A DNA stretch of 64,000 bases from Neisseria leonii (lineage in GTDB: Bacteria; Pseudomonadota; Gammaproteobacteria; Burkholderiales; Neisseriaceae): assembly GCF_028776105.2 (NCBI RefSeq), contig NZ_CP145606.1, forward strand, positions 248,001 through 312,000, read 5' to 3'. Position numbers and translations under genes: made by a program. The notes under the pieces are model-generated. The model worked only from the letters and a program-made list of their open reading frames with translations. It searched no databases and had not been told where the DNA came from. Positions 37,031-47,298 of the stretch are shown here, piece after piece; position 1 is the stretch's first letter; each line of letters opens with the position of its first letter.

Positions 37031-40000
37031 ATGAACCATATTTACCGAACCGTATTCAACCGGGCAACGCAAACTTGGACGGCTGTGGCCGAATACGCCC
37101 GCGCGGGCGGCAAGGGCGGCATCGCCCCCCCCCCCCGGCTGAAACTGACGGCTCTGCTGCTGATGCTGGCCGGTTCGGGCAGTGTGTTTGCCGATGAGAC
37201 GGTACCGCCTGATGCGGCGGTGGTGCATACCGTAGACAGCGTTCAAATCAAGCACACCGATCCTGCCAAAAGCATCACTTTATCGGCAGACGGCCTGGAT
37301 AATGCCGATAACCGCATCAGACGGCTTGCCGCAGGCGAGCAGGCAACCGATGCCGTCAACCTCGCCCAGCTCCAAGCGGTAGAAGCCAAAGCCGACCGTA
37401 CCGGTTATGTCCATGTCAATACCGGCGATGCCAATCAGGCAGAGGGCAACGAACAGACCAACGAAGGCACCATCGATGCCAAAGGCGGCGCACGCGCATT
37501 GGGCGCAGTCGCGGCCGGAAGCGGCGAAGGCCTACGGCAAATACGGTATTTCTATCGGCGAGGCAAGCGTGGTGGCGACAGGGGCAGAGGAAGTGCTGCT
37601 GCTGCGGCAGATCTGGCAAACACGCCATTGCCATCGGCTATAAGGCCAATGCGTATAACGTATCCAACTCGTCGCCCGACCTGCCCAATGCCGCAGCGGG
37701 TATTGCCATCGGTGCGAATGCGGTTGCCTCGCAAAATGCCGTACATATCGGCAATGTAACCAATACACGGGCAATCCAGCTCAGGAAATGGCAGTACAAC
37801 AACCGGCGCGGTTCGACCACTGTCGGAGCCGAATCGATAATGGTGCTGTATCTGGCAAGTATTTCGGCAGCGGCAGCAAAATTACCGCCGGAGAAGCCGA
37901 AGTGGGCAGTTTCGAGATCTTCGGCAGAAGAATTCCCGGTGTGCGTACGCAGGGAACGGCCAGCACGGTGGTCGGCGCATACAATACGGTGATTGCTAAC
38001 AATAAGGATAAAGAGTGGGACGGCGTGGCCAACCATATTTCCGGTGCGGCCAATAAAATTACCGACAGTAACGGCGCGCTGATTGTCGGATCGGGCAACC
38101 AGATCAACAATGCCTATCGGGACGAGCAGTTTACGATGGGAGATGCTTCGGCCATCGTGGCGGGTAATCTTGATGTTTTGCGCGGCAAAGAACTGGGCTC
38201 GGTCGGCATTATCGGCGGCGGCAATCTGGCCGAAAACGTTATCCGCTCCCAAGTCATCGGTGTGGGCAATACGCTGAGAGGCAGCGATGCGGCCGGCCGC
38301 ATCGAGCGCAACGCGGTAACCGGCTATAAAAATACCGTTACCGATGTGAACAATACCTTTACCGCAGGCAGTGAAAATACGGTCAACAACACCAATGACC
38401 TCGTTTTAATGGGCAACGACAATAAGCTCAATCAGATTACCGGCGCGCAGATTCTGGGCAGCAATACCGCCGTTTCAGACGGCCTGAGCAATATCACGGC
38501 CATCGGTAAAGCCGCAGCAGTCAGCCAGAGCAACAGCATCGCCCTCGGTGCGGGTTCAACCGCAACCCGTGAGGCCACAGCCGTCAGCCAAGCTACGGTA
38601 AACGGCATTACTTATGGCGGTTTTGCCGGACAGGGCAAGGCGGAGTCGGGCGTGCTGGCCGTCGGTAAAGCGGGCGGCGAGCGGCAGATTATCCATGTGG
38701 CCGCCGGCGAAATTTCCAAAACGTCCACCGATGCCGTCAACGGCAGCCAGCTGTATCTGGTGGCGGAAAAACTGGCGGCAGAAATCAAAAAAGGAGCGGG
38801 CGGCAGCGGAGGCGGTGCGGCCAGTGTGGTGGCACCGGGTTCGGGCATAGCCGTCAGCTCCGACACGCAAAACGGGACCACAACCTACACTGTATCGGCC
38901 AAAACCGACGGCACGACTGTCAAAGTTGATGACAAGGGCAATATTGCAGCTGTTACCGGCGAATTGACTGCCAATTCAGACGGCAAAGTCAACACACCTG
39001 TCGCTCCGAATGCCTTGGCAACGGCCGGCGATGTGGCGAAAGCCATCAACAACTCAGGTTGGAACTTGGCAGCGGACGGCAAAGACGGCAAAGAGCTGAT
39101 TAACCCGTCCGACACCGTAACCTTTAAGGCAGGCGACAACCTGACTGTCAGCCGTACAGGCAGCGAAATCACTTATGCCACCAAGCGTGATGTGAACTTC
39201 GACAGCGTAACTTTCGGCAACAACGGCCCGAAAATCAGCAACGACGGCGGTCATATTAAAGTGGGCAGTACTAATGGTCAGCCGGTTAAGATTACCAATG
39301 TCCAAGCCGGTACGGCAGACAACGATGCGGTCAATGTCAGCCAGCTGAAAGCGGCTGTTGCGGCAGCCAAAACCGGAGTCAAAGCAGGTAAGAACGTAAC
39401 CGTCCGAGAAGAGAACGGTGTTTACACCATCAATGCTTGGGATACCACTGCGACAGGTTCCGAAGCGGTTACTGTTACACCTACCATCAATAATGAAGAG
39501 AAAACTCGTTCTTATGCAATTGATTTGTCTTCTACAACCAAAGCAGATATCAAAAAAGGCGTGGATGCCAAAGATAAGGTGGATAACCAAGGCATCACAT
39601 TTGTCGGCGACAGTGGCGGCAATGTAACCCGAAAATTGGGCGAAACCGTCAATGTCAAAGGTAATGCCGCAGATGCCGCCGGCCTGACCGACGGCAATAT
39701 CGGCGTGGTAGCCAACGGTACCGATACCCTGACCGTGAAACTGAATAAAGATGTGAACCTGACCGATTCAGGATCGTTGGCCGTGGGCGGCAGCAAGCTG
39801 ACCAATAACCGCTTGACCGTAGGCGGCAACCATCCTGTCAGCATAGACGGCGATAAAGGCACCATCGGCGGTTTGACCAATAAAACCTTTGATCCGAACA
39901 ATTTCACATCAGGCCAGGCCGCGACCGAAGACCAGTTGAAAGCAGTTTACGATGCGGCCAGCCGGGCAGGCGGAGGCGGTTGGCATATTCAAGCCAACGG

Positions 40001-40583
40001 TGATGCTGCCGATTTTGTCGCACCGGGCAGTACCGTGCAGTTTTTGGACGGTAAAAACATCGCCATTACCCGTAACGGCAGCCATATTACGGTGGCCACC
40101 AAAGACGATGTTTCATTCAACAGTGTTACCGCCAAAAATATCCATGCGGATACGGGCAAAATCGGTTCGGTTACCCTCAATGCAGACGGCATTACTGTCG
40201 GCGGCGGTGCCAACCCCGTGAGTTTGACGGGAAGCGGTCTGAACAACGGCGGCAACCGCATCACCAATGTGGCGGCGGGTGTGGCGGATACCGATGCGGT
40301 GAATGTCGGCCAGCTCAGACAGCTGGGCGGCGATATAAACCGTGTGGCGAAGAAAGCCTATGCCGGGGTGGCCGGGGCGATGGCGCAAAGTGCCATTCCC
40401 CAGGTTACCCGTGCGGGAGCGAACGGTGTGGGCATCGGCGGCGGTTATTACGGCGGCCGCTCTGCGGTGGCTGTCGGTATGTCGTCGATGAGCGACAGCG
40501 GCAATTGGATTGTCAAAGGTACGGTATCGGCCAACAGCAGCGGCCGTATCGGTGCCAGCACGGGTGCGCTGTATCAGTGGTAA
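37031..40583 (+). pseudogene. Trimeric autotransporter adhesin (YadA/Hia type), phase-variable tract, frame-broken
   Basis: The start MNHIYRTVFNRATQTW is the ESPR extended signal peptide, followed by the hydrophobic core (LKLTALLLMLAGSGSVFA). A C12 tract at 37125-37136 sits between the two and is presently in frame. The first frame holds to about 37525. Head-repeat coding then continues in a second frame (AYGKYGISIGEAS), a third (KHAIAIGYKANAYN, GIAIGANAVASQNAVHIG) and from about 37850 in the second again, where 900 residues stay open to the end. That long part has stalk and neck repeats (TDAVNGSQL, NDAVNVSQLKAA, DTDAVNVGQL) and the YadA membrane anchor ending IGASTGALYQW. Three shifts within about 320 bases mean no full-length adhesin from this allele unless they are sequencing errors. 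Confidence 0.8.
37125..37136 (+). repeat. Poly-C tract (C12) in the adhesin signal region
   Basis: Twelve consecutive C bases encode A-P-P-P between the ESPR and the hydrophobic core. Slippage by one or two bases would stop translation early, the standard neisserial ON/OFF switch. Twelve is the ON length for the signal peptide. Confidence 0.85.
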
Positions 40584-40604
40584 GCCGTTGCCGGTCAGGC
40601 AGAA

Positions 40605-40629
40605 GCAGGGCGGTTGCCCTGCTTTTATT
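40605..40629 (+). terminator. Terminator of the adhesin gene
   Basis: GCAGGGC/GCCCTGC stem with loop GGTT, followed by TTTTATT, 22 bases after the adhesin stop. Confidence 0.85.
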
Positions 40630-40638
40630 GTTCTGGGC

Positions 40639-40851
40639 ATGGCTGACGATACGGCAGCATCGGCGGCAAAAAAAGTCCGCGCCGAAGTACTGTCGGCCGA
40701 AATGTCCGGTTATTTGGCCGACCTGCGTCCCGCCACCCAAGGCCGTGCCGCTTTTAAAAAATATGCCGATGCACGTTGCCGCATATCGGCGGTTTGGGTT
40801 AGTGCACAGTCATATTCAGACGGCTTGCGGAGGCGGGGTTTACAAATCTGA
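40639..40851 (+). CDS. Small ORF, uncertain
   Basis: A 70-residue frame with no ribosome-binding site lies just behind the adhesin terminator. It contains GRAAFKKYADARCRISAVW, which faintly recalls the ...W..YRDA.C... segment of LprI-type proteins, and ends inside the receptor promoter. It may be a gene remnant or chance. Confidence 0.25.
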   Translation: MADDTAASAAKKVRAEVLSAEMSGYLADLRPATQGRAAFKKYADARCRISAVWVSAQSYSDGLRRRGLQI

Positions 40852-40884
40852 TATTTTCTTAATATAATGATAACAATTATCATT
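40839..40884 (+). promoter_or_regulatory. Promoter and Fur box of the TonB-dependent receptor
   Basis: TTTACA (40839-40844), 18 bases, then TATAAT (40863-40868). AATGATAACAATTATCATT at 40866-40884 overlaps the -10 and is a 19-base near-palindrome matching the Fur consensus GATAATGATAATCATTATC closely. Iron-dependent repression of the receptor is expected. Confidence 0.85.
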
Positions 40885-40899
40885 TTTTAAGAAAAGTAA

Positions 40900-43281
40900 A
40901 TGATCCGTATGGTGAAATTGATTGCATTCGCGCTGATGGCCGTTTTACCGTTTTGCGACCGTTTGTCTGCTGCGCCGCTGCCGCAGGGCAGGGCAGCCCG
41001 TCTGCCCGAAGTGGTGGTTTACGGCCGGCCGACGGTTGCGCTCTCTTCGGTCAGAACCGTCGGGAAGGGCGAAATCGGACGGCTGGCGGGGGAGAACGGC
41101 AATGTGTCCGATTATCTGCGCGGCCACCCGAATATCCGTTACGAAGAAAGCGACCGCGACGGTTTCAGGCAGGGCGAAATCCGGCCCGAGGCTGTCTTAA
41201 TCAACGGCGCGCCGTCGGATCAGACGGCCTATCTGGTCGATAATGTCAATGTGAACAATGATTTGACTGTTGATGGCGAGCTGTTTGACGGTTCGGTTCA
41301 GGTGGTGCCGGGCATCAGCCACCGGCAGGGCTATTTTTTTGATGCCAATCTGCTGTCGGGCGTGGCGGTGCACGATAAAAATATTTCCGCCGCTTTGGGC
41401 GGTTTCGGCGGCGGTGCGGTGGTGGCGAAAACCAAACGTTACGGCGGGCGCGACCGGTGGGATATGCGCTACCGCACTACGCGTTCGGCATGGACGGAAT
41501 TTTATGCCGACAGTACGGCGGCATCTCTGCTGAAACGTGCCGTACCGGTGGGCAGTGAGGCGGTGTTCCAGCCCGAGTTCCGCAAACAGACATTCGGCAT
41601 CGGTGTGGAAAAGCGTTTGGGCGAGAACATCGGTTTGGCGGCGGGTTTCAGCCGTCGGACGTCGGATATTGCGCAGCACCGCATCACGGGCAGCAACGGC
41701 CGGTCGGATAGGCAGAAACACACCCGCCGGTCGGACAATGCGCTGGTCAATCTCGATTGGGCGGCAGCAGATCGCCACAGGATAGAGCTCGGCCTGCGTT
41801 ATTCGGATTACCGTGAGGGTAAATTTTACGCCGGGAATCTCAATAACAATCTGACCGATTCGCAGACGGCCTACGGTGCCACGCTGGCTTCGATCTATAC
41901 TTCTGATTCGGGTGTCCTGACTCATACGCTGGCTTACGATGTGTTCCGCAACGGGCGGCGGTCGAATGCGGCAACGGCGGAAATCGTCAATGTGCTGAAT
42001 GAAGATGACGATTCGGTTTGGGATTATGAAAAAGGCGGCTACGGCAACAGCCGTCTGAAACAGAAGAATATCCACTACTCTTTCGACTACGCGCCCAATC
42101 CGTTCCGCACCGGTGTGTGGGAACATGCCGTTTCGCTGGGCGGGCTGTACCAGCACACGGATTACGCTTTCCGGCGCGATCAAGATGTCTATTCCCTGTA
42201 CCGCAGCGAATATCTCGACGGTTCGCCGACTTTTGAAATGCCGAAACAGCTTTTTGCCCGACAGGGCAGTGTCAAGACGCATTACGGAAATGCCGCGCTG
42301 TATCTGGAAGACTTGATCCGTGCCGGAAAATGGGAGTGGCGGCCGGGATTGCGTCTGGAACGCGATGATTATCTGAAAAACACCAATATCGCCCCCCGCT
42401 TTACCGTGCGTTACAGCCCGTTTGAGCAGACCCGTCTGACATTCGGCCGGAACCGTTATTACGGCCGATCGTTTTCGGCTCTGAAACTTTCGGACGAAAT
42501 CCTCAAATTAAACGGCAGTCCCGACGAACGTTACGGGGGATTGGGCCGTCTGAACAGCCCGTATACCGATGAGACGACTTTCGGCGTGGCACAGGCCGTC
42601 GGCGGCTGGCGTGTCGCGGCAAATTATATCCGCCGCCAAAACCGGCAGAGTATCGGTCTGGTCAAAGAGCAGGTCGGCGAGAAACCGAACGGAGATCCGC
42701 TGCTGCGTCAATATTATCGGAACCGGCCGTCATACGGCAGCCGGATTTATACGCTGGAAATCAGGCGGGCCGAACCTTGGCGGTGGGGCATGGCGGAGTG
42801 GAGCGCCGGCTTGGCCTTGGATTGGCTGGATATGCAGAACATACGCGCCGCCGATGCGGATACGCCGGTTTATTTGGACGGAAAATTGACAACAAAAGGC
42901 CGCATGGCGGCCAAAGCCAACAGCGGCAGGGAAAACTGGACGGCGCGTTTGGCTCTGGACATGGCACTTCCCGCCTACGGTCTGACGTGGACAAACCGGC
43001 TGTATGCCAAAGCACCGGTCAGACAGTATGAAAAACGGCCTGACGGCATCAACCGGTTGGACGCTTATGACAGCTATGATTACGGACGGCATATGCAGTG
43101 GGACAGCAGCCTGCGCTGGCAGCCGGCCTTATCCGGCGGCCACCGGCCGTACATCAAACTGGACTTGGTCAATGTGCTGAACCGCAAGCGTCAAATCCGT
43201 ACCTACCGTGCCGTTGCGGGCGAATACGGTATTTATACCCCGGGCAGACAGTTCTGGCTCGAATTGGGCTACGCATTTTAA
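40900..43281 (+). CDS. TonB-dependent outer-membrane receptor
   Basis: A 793-residue protein. A signal peptide (IAFALMAVLPFCDRLSA) is followed by a TonB-box-like LPEVVVYG, the plug domain (ending about residue 170, with DNVNVNNDLTVDGELFDG and GGFGGGAVV) and a long barrel ending in the aromatic residue of LELGYAF. The PGRQFWLELGYAF end is standard for the family. The Fur box directly upstream points to iron or haem/siderophore uptake; the ligand is unknown. ATG 40900 is used, with a second ATG three codons later. It matches none of the named neisserial receptors that I can recognise. Confidence 0.88.
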   Translation: MIRMVKLIAFALMAVLPFCDRLSAAPLPQGRAARLPEVVVYGRPTVALSSVRTVGKGEIGRLAGENGNVSDYLRGHPNIRYEESDRDGFRQGEIRPEAVLINGAPSDQTAYLVDNVNVNNDLTVDGELFDGSVQVVPGISHRQGYFFDANLLSGVAVHDKNISAALGGFGGGAVVAKTKRYGGRDRWDMRYRTTRSAWTEFYADSTAASLLKRAVPVGSEAVFQPEFRKQTFGIGVEKRLGENIGLAAGFSRRTSDIAQHRITGSNGRSDRQKHTRRSDNALVNLDWAAADRHRIELGLRYSDYREGKFYAGNLNNNLTDSQTAYGATLASIYTSDSGVLTHTLAYDVFRNGRRSNAATAEIVNVLNEDDDSVWDYEKGGYGNSRLKQKNIHYSFDYAPNPFRTGVWEHAVSLGGLYQHTDYAFRRDQDVYSLYRSEYLDGSPTFEMPKQLFARQGSVKTHYGNAALYLEDLIRAGKWEWRPGLRLERDDYLKNTNIAPRFTVRYSPFEQTRLTFGRNRYYGRSFSALKLSDEILKLNGSPDERYGGLGRLNSPYTDETTFGVAQAVGGWRVAANYIRRQNRQSIGLVKEQVGEKPNGDPLLRQYYRNRPSYGSRIYTLEIRRAEPWRWGMAEWSAGLALDWLDMQNIRAADADTPVYLDGKLTTKGRMAAKANSGRENWTARLALDMALPAYGLTWTNRLYAKAPVRQYEKRPDGINRLDAYDSYDYGRHMQWDSSLRWQPALSGGHRPYIKLDLVNVLNRKRQIRTYRAVAGEYGIYTPGRQFWLELGYAF

Positions 43282-43372
43282 TGCAGGCGGGAGGCCGTCT
43301 GAAAACCGCATGGCGGCCGTATCATGCAGCCGCCGTGTTTGGCAGGCGGCATTCCGGTGGTAAAAAAAGCAA

Positions 43373-43397
43373 AACCCTCTTGCAGTCAAGAGGGTTA
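43373..43397 (-). terminator. Terminator of tRNA-Leu(CAG)
   Basis: AACCCTCTT/AAGAGGGTT stem with a 7-base loop, followed on the minus strand by TTGCTTTTTTT. It lies 11 bases after the tRNA. Confidence 0.88.
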
Positions 43398-43408
43398 ATC
43401 CGTATGGT

Positions 43409-43494
43409 GGTGCCCAGGAGAAGACTCGAACTTCCACACCCGTGAGGATACTAGCACCTGAAGCTAGCGCGTCTACCAATTCCGCCACCTGGGC
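43409..43494 (-). tRNA. tRNA-Leu, anticodon CAG
   Basis: An 86-base class II tRNA. GCCCAGG pairs with CCTGGGC, then A and encoded CCA. The anticodon stem CTAGC/GCTAG encloses loop TTCAGGT (anticodon CAG, reading CUG). A long variable arm and T arm (AGTTCGAGTCT) are present. Confidence 0.95.
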
Positions 43495-43547
43495 TTTGCG
43501 TTAATCTCTGCTTTGCGGTACAGTGTCAGCCGTTGCAGAAGTCGGGT

Positions 43548-43575
43548 ATTATATATCTTAACGAATGAATGTCAA
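43548..43575 (-). promoter_or_regulatory. Promoter of tRNA-Leu(CAG)
   Basis: On the minus strand a perfect TTGACA (43570-43575) and a perfect TATAAT (43548-43553) are separated by 16 bases. The -35 covers the first possible ATG of rnr (43569), so the divergent genes share this region. Confidence 0.82.
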
Positions 43576-43583
43576 TTATTAAA

Positions 43584-46067
43584 ATGCAAAAAAAATCTAA
43601 ATCATTAAGTTTGCGCGAAAAAGACCCTTTTTTGGCGCGTGAGCGTACCCGTTACGAAACGCCGCTGCCCAGCCGCGAATGGGTTATCGAGCTGTTGGAG
43701 CGTGAGGGCGTGCCGGTGGCCGTGTCCGATTTGGCGGAGAAACTGTCCATCGGCAGCGGGGAGTACGAATTTTTCGAACGCCGTCTGAAAGCGATGGCGC
43801 GCGACGGACAGATTCTGATTAACCGCCGAGGAGCGGTGTGTGCGGCCGATAAGCTGGAATTGGTCAAATGCCGTGTGGAGGCGCATAAAGACGGCTTCGG
43901 TTTTGCCGTGCCGGTAAACAAACAGCCCAAGCAGGGCGATTTTGTACTGTACGAGCGGCAGATGCGCGGCCTGATGCACGGCGATATTGTTACTGTCCGC
44001 CCTGCGGGAACCGACCGGCGCGGCCGCCGCGAAGGGCAGGTGTTGGACGTGATCGAACGGGCGCAGACCGATGTGGTCGGCCGTTTCTATGTCGAACGCG
44101 GTGTGGCGATTCTGTTGCCGGAAGACAAGCGGCTCACGCAGGCGGTTTTACTCGAACCCGAATCGGTGGCTGCATTCAAGCCGAAAAGCGGGCAGGTGGT
44201 TTCGGCACAGATTGAAAGTTACCCGCAGGGGCATCAGCCTGCGGTGGCCAAATTGACCGATGTGTTGGGCGATTATGCCGACAGCGGCATGGAAATCGAA
44301 ATTGCTGTGCGCAAACACCGTCTGCCGCACGAATTCAGCCCGCCCGCACAAAAAGCGGCGGCGAAAATCCCCGATAAAGTGCGTGCTGCCGACCGCAAGG
44401 GGCGCGAGGATTTGCGCGGTTTGCCGCTGGTTACCATCGACGGCGAAACCGCGCGCGATTTTGATGATGCGGTGTATGCCGAAAAAGTGGGGCGTAATTT
44501 CCGTCTGGTGGTGGCGATTGCCGATGTCAGCCATTATGTGCGTCCGGGCGAGCCTTTGGATGTGGACGCTTACGAACGCGCCACCAGCGTCTATTTCCCG
44601 CGCCGCGTGATTCCGATGCTGCCGGAAAATCTGTCCAACGGCATCTGTTCGCTCAATCCCGATGTCGAACGCCTGTGCATGGTGTGCGATATGACGGTAA
44701 CTTATGCGGGCAATATCAAGGAATACCGCTTTTATCCCGCCGTGATGCGCTCGCACGCGCGCCTGACCTACAACCAAGTCTGGCAATGGCTCTCCGAAGG
44801 CGGCGATTATCCGCATAAAACCCAACTTGAAACGCTCTACCGCCTGTATCAGATTTTGCAGAAAAAACGGACGCAGCGCGGTGCCATGGCATTTGAAAGT
44901 ACGGAAACCCAAATGCTGTTCGACGATCAGGGCAAAATCGAGCGGATTGTGCCGGTGGTGCGCAATGATGCGCATAAACTGATTGAAGAATGTATGCTGG
45001 CGGCCAATGTTTGTGCGGCGGATTTCCTGCTCAAACATAAGCACCCCGCGCTGTTCCGCAACCACATGGGGCCGAACGAAGAAAAACTGGCCACCCTGCG
45101 CCAACAGCTCGGCCTGCTGGGTTTGAGCTTGGGCGGCGGCGACAAGCCCGCGCCGAAAGATTACGCGCTTTTGGCCGAACAGGTGGCCGGGCGCAGTGAC
45201 CGCGCTCTGATTCAGACCATGCTGCTGCGTTCGATGCAGCAGGCCGTGTATGAAAAAGACAATCAGGGGCATTTCGGTTTGGCGTACGGACACTACGCCC
45301 ATTTTACGTCGCCGATCCGCCGTTATCCCGATTTGATGGTACACCGCGCCATCAAGGCAGTCTTAAACGGTACTGTATACGATCCGCAGCACGGTTGGGC
45401 GGAAAGCGGCGTACACGCTTCGTCTGCCGAGCGGCGTGCCGATGAAGCTTCGCGCGATGTGGAAAACTGGCTGAAAACCTACTATATGCAGGACAAAGTC
45501 GGCGAGATTTTTGAAGGAACGGTATCGGGCATGGCCAATTTCGGCCTGTTTGTCACGCTCGACAATATCCATATTGAAGGTTTGGTACACATCAGCGGGC
45601 TGGGCGAGGACTATTTCAACTACCGTCCCGATACACTGACCATCGAGGGCGAGCGCAGCGGCGTGCGCTTTGCGATGGGCGATAAGGTGGTGGTTCAAGT
45701 GGCGCGTGCCGATTTGGATACCAGTAAAATCGATTTGGCACTCGTTACCGGCGGGCAGAAAGGGCGGAAAAACCGCCACGCCGCCAATCAGGGCAGCCCG
45801 GGCGGCCGCCGCAGGCCTGCGGCCGCAAGTGCCGTACGGCAGGAAAAAACGGCCGCTGCGGAAACGTTGCCGCCGGTGCAGGTGCCGGCCGCTGTTCAGA
45901 CGGCCAAAACCAAGGGTAAACAGAAGGCCAAAGACGGCCGCAAATCGTTGAAAATGGTAAACGGCAAAATCATGCTGGTGGCCAAAGACAGCGGAAAAAA
46001 CGAATCGGACAAGCCTGCCAAGGCGAAGAAAAACAAAGACAAGAAGGCGCGCAAGCGCAAGAAGTAA
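43584..46067 (+). CDS. rnr: Ribonuclease R
   Basis: An 827-residue 3'-5' exoribonuclease. Order: N-terminal helix-turn-helix region (SREWVIELLEREGVPVAVSD), cold-shock domains, RNB catalytic domain with TIDGETARDFDDAVYAE (metal-binding aspartates) and FTSPIRRYPDLMVHRA, S1 domain (GEIFEGTVSGMANFGLFVTL) and a Lys/Arg-rich tail after about residue 735. The start at 43584 (MQKKSKSLSLREKDPF) is preferred; the ATG at 43569 lies in the tRNA promoter -35. Neither has a clear ribosome-binding site. Confidence 0.95.
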   Translation: MQKKSKSLSLREKDPFLARERTRYETPLPSREWVIELLEREGVPVAVSDLAEKLSIGSGEYEFFERRLKAMARDGQILINRRGAVCAADKLELVKCRVEAHKDGFGFAVPVNKQPKQGDFVLYERQMRGLMHGDIVTVRPAGTDRRGRREGQVLDVIERAQTDVVGRFYVERGVAILLPEDKRLTQAVLLEPESVAAFKPKSGQVVSAQIESYPQGHQPAVAKLTDVLGDYADSGMEIEIAVRKHRLPHEFSPPAQKAAAKIPDKVRAADRKGREDLRGLPLVTIDGETARDFDDAVYAEKVGRNFRLVVAIADVSHYVRPGEPLDVDAYERATSVYFPRRVIPMLPENLSNGICSLNPDVERLCMVCDMTVTYAGNIKEYRFYPAVMRSHARLTYNQVWQWLSEGGDYPHKTQLETLYRLYQILQKKRTQRGAMAFESTETQMLFDDQGKIERIVPVVRNDAHKLIEECMLAANVCAADFLLKHKHPALFRNHMGPNEEKLATLRQQLGLLGLSLGGGDKPAPKDYALLAEQVAGRSDRALIQTMLLRSMQQAVYEKDNQGHFGLAYGHYAHFTSPIRRYPDLMVHRAIKAVLNGTVYDPQHGWAESGVHASSAERRADEASRDVENWLKTYYMQDKVGEIFEGTVSGMANFGLFVTLDNIHIEGLVHISGLGEDYFNYRPDTLTIEGERSGVRFAMGDKVVVQVARADLDTSKIDLALVTGGQKGRKNRHAANQGSPGGRRRPAAASAVRQEKTAAAETLPPVQVPAAVQTAKTKGKQKAKDGRKSLKMVNGKIMLVAKDSGKNESDKPAKAKKNKDKKARKRKK

Positions 46068-46076
46068 GCCGCCTGT

Positions 46077-46109
46077 CCCCGCAACGGAAACGGTGCGGGG
46101 ATTTTTTTG
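46077..46109 (+). terminator. Terminator of rnr
   Basis: CCCCGCA/TGCGGGG stem with a 10-base loop, then ATTTTTTT, 9 bases after the stop. Confidence 0.88.
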
Positions 46110-46190
46110 CCGATATGGATATGGTGTTTTCTGCTGTTTTAACGCGTCTTACTGTGCCGCGCGGCCGCCGTCAGGCCGTCTGAAAACCGC

Positions 46191-47246
46191 CTACCACAGC
46201 AGCGGCTGGCTGCCGGCAGGCGACAGATGGCCGACCCCCAGACCGATCAGGCGGTAGCCGCTGTCGGGCTGCGGCGGGAAACGGCGGCCGAGCAGGTGTG
46301 CCGATTGCAGCAGGGCGGCGGCATCGGGCAGGACGGCGGAATAGGTCTGCGAGCGGGTCAGAATCCGAAAGTCGGCGGTTTTCAGTTTCAGGGTAACACT
46401 GCGGGCGGCGGTTTGCCGCTTCTGCATCTGCTGCCACAAATCGGCTGCCAAACCGGGCAGGTGGCGCACAATACCGGCCAGCGGCAGATCCTGAGGCAGT
46501 GTGATTTCGGTGGAAATCTGTAAGCGTTCGCGTTCGGGCGTTACGGGGCGGTTGTCGGTGCCGCGTGCCAGATCGTAGAGACGGTAGCCCCATTTGCCGA
46601 ACAGGTTGGCCAATTCGCCACGGCTGTAACGGCGCAAGTCGGCAGCGGTGTGCAGGCCGAGCGCGTGCATTTTTTTCAGCGTTACCCTGCCGACACCGGG
46701 GATTTTTTCCAGAGGCAGGGTGTGCAGGAAGGCTTCGATTTTGTGCGGTGCCAGCACGAATTGACCGTCGGGTTTGTGCCAGTCGGAGGCGATTTTGGCG
46801 AGAAATTTGTTCGGCGCGACACCGGCTGATGCGGTGAGGCCGGTTTCGGCCAGAATGTCTTGGCGGATCAGGCGGGCAATCTCGCCGGCGTAAGGGAGGT
46901 TGCGGTGGTTGCGGGTAACGTCCAGATAGGCTTCGTCCAGCGAGAGCGGTTCAATCAGATCGGTGTGGCGGCGGAAGATGGTGTGGATATGGGCGGAGAC
47001 TTCGCGGTAGCGGGCGAAGTCGGGCGGAATATAGACTGCCTGCGGGCAGAGGCGTTTGGCGGCAGCGACGGACATGGCAGAACGCAGGCCGAAACGGCGC
47101 GCTTCGTAGGAGGCCGCGCAGATAACCGAGCGCGCACCTTCCCAGGCCACCACCACCGGCAGACCTTTGAGCTGCGGCCGGTCGCGCAGTTCTACCGAAG
47201 CGTAGAAAGCGTCCATATCGATGTGGATGATTTTGCGCGTGTGCAT
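46191..47246 (-). CDS. dinB: DNA polymerase IV (DinB)
   Basis: A 351-residue Y-family polymerase for translesion synthesis. IIHIDMDAFYASVELRD carries the first catalytic aspartate and EPLSLDEAYLDVT the second aspartate and glutamate. The HhH segment IPGVGRVTLKKMHALG and a little-finger domain follow. A C-terminal beta-clamp motif is plausible but not clear. An uptake sequence lies next to each end. Confidence 0.93.
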   Translation of the reverse strand: MHTRKIIHIDMDAFYASVELRDRPQLKGLPVVVAWEGARSVICAASYEARRFGLRSAMSVAAAKRLCPQAVYIPPDFARYREVSAHIHTIFRRHTDLIEPLSLDEAYLDVTRNHRNLPYAGEIARLIRQDILAETGLTASAGVAPNKFLAKIASDWHKPDGQFVLAPHKIEAFLHTLPLEKIPGVGRVTLKKMHALGLHTAADLRRYSRGELANLFGKWGYRLYDLARGTDNRPVTPERERLQISTEITLPQDLPLAGIVRHLPGLAADLWQQMQKRQTAARSVTLKLKTADFRILTRSQTYSAVLPDAAALLQSAHLLGRRFPPQPDSGYRLIGLGVGHLSPAGSQPLLW

Positions 47247-47298
47247 AGGCCGTCTGAAAAGCGTAACGGACGGATTGTAACATCAGGCACGCCGCCCA

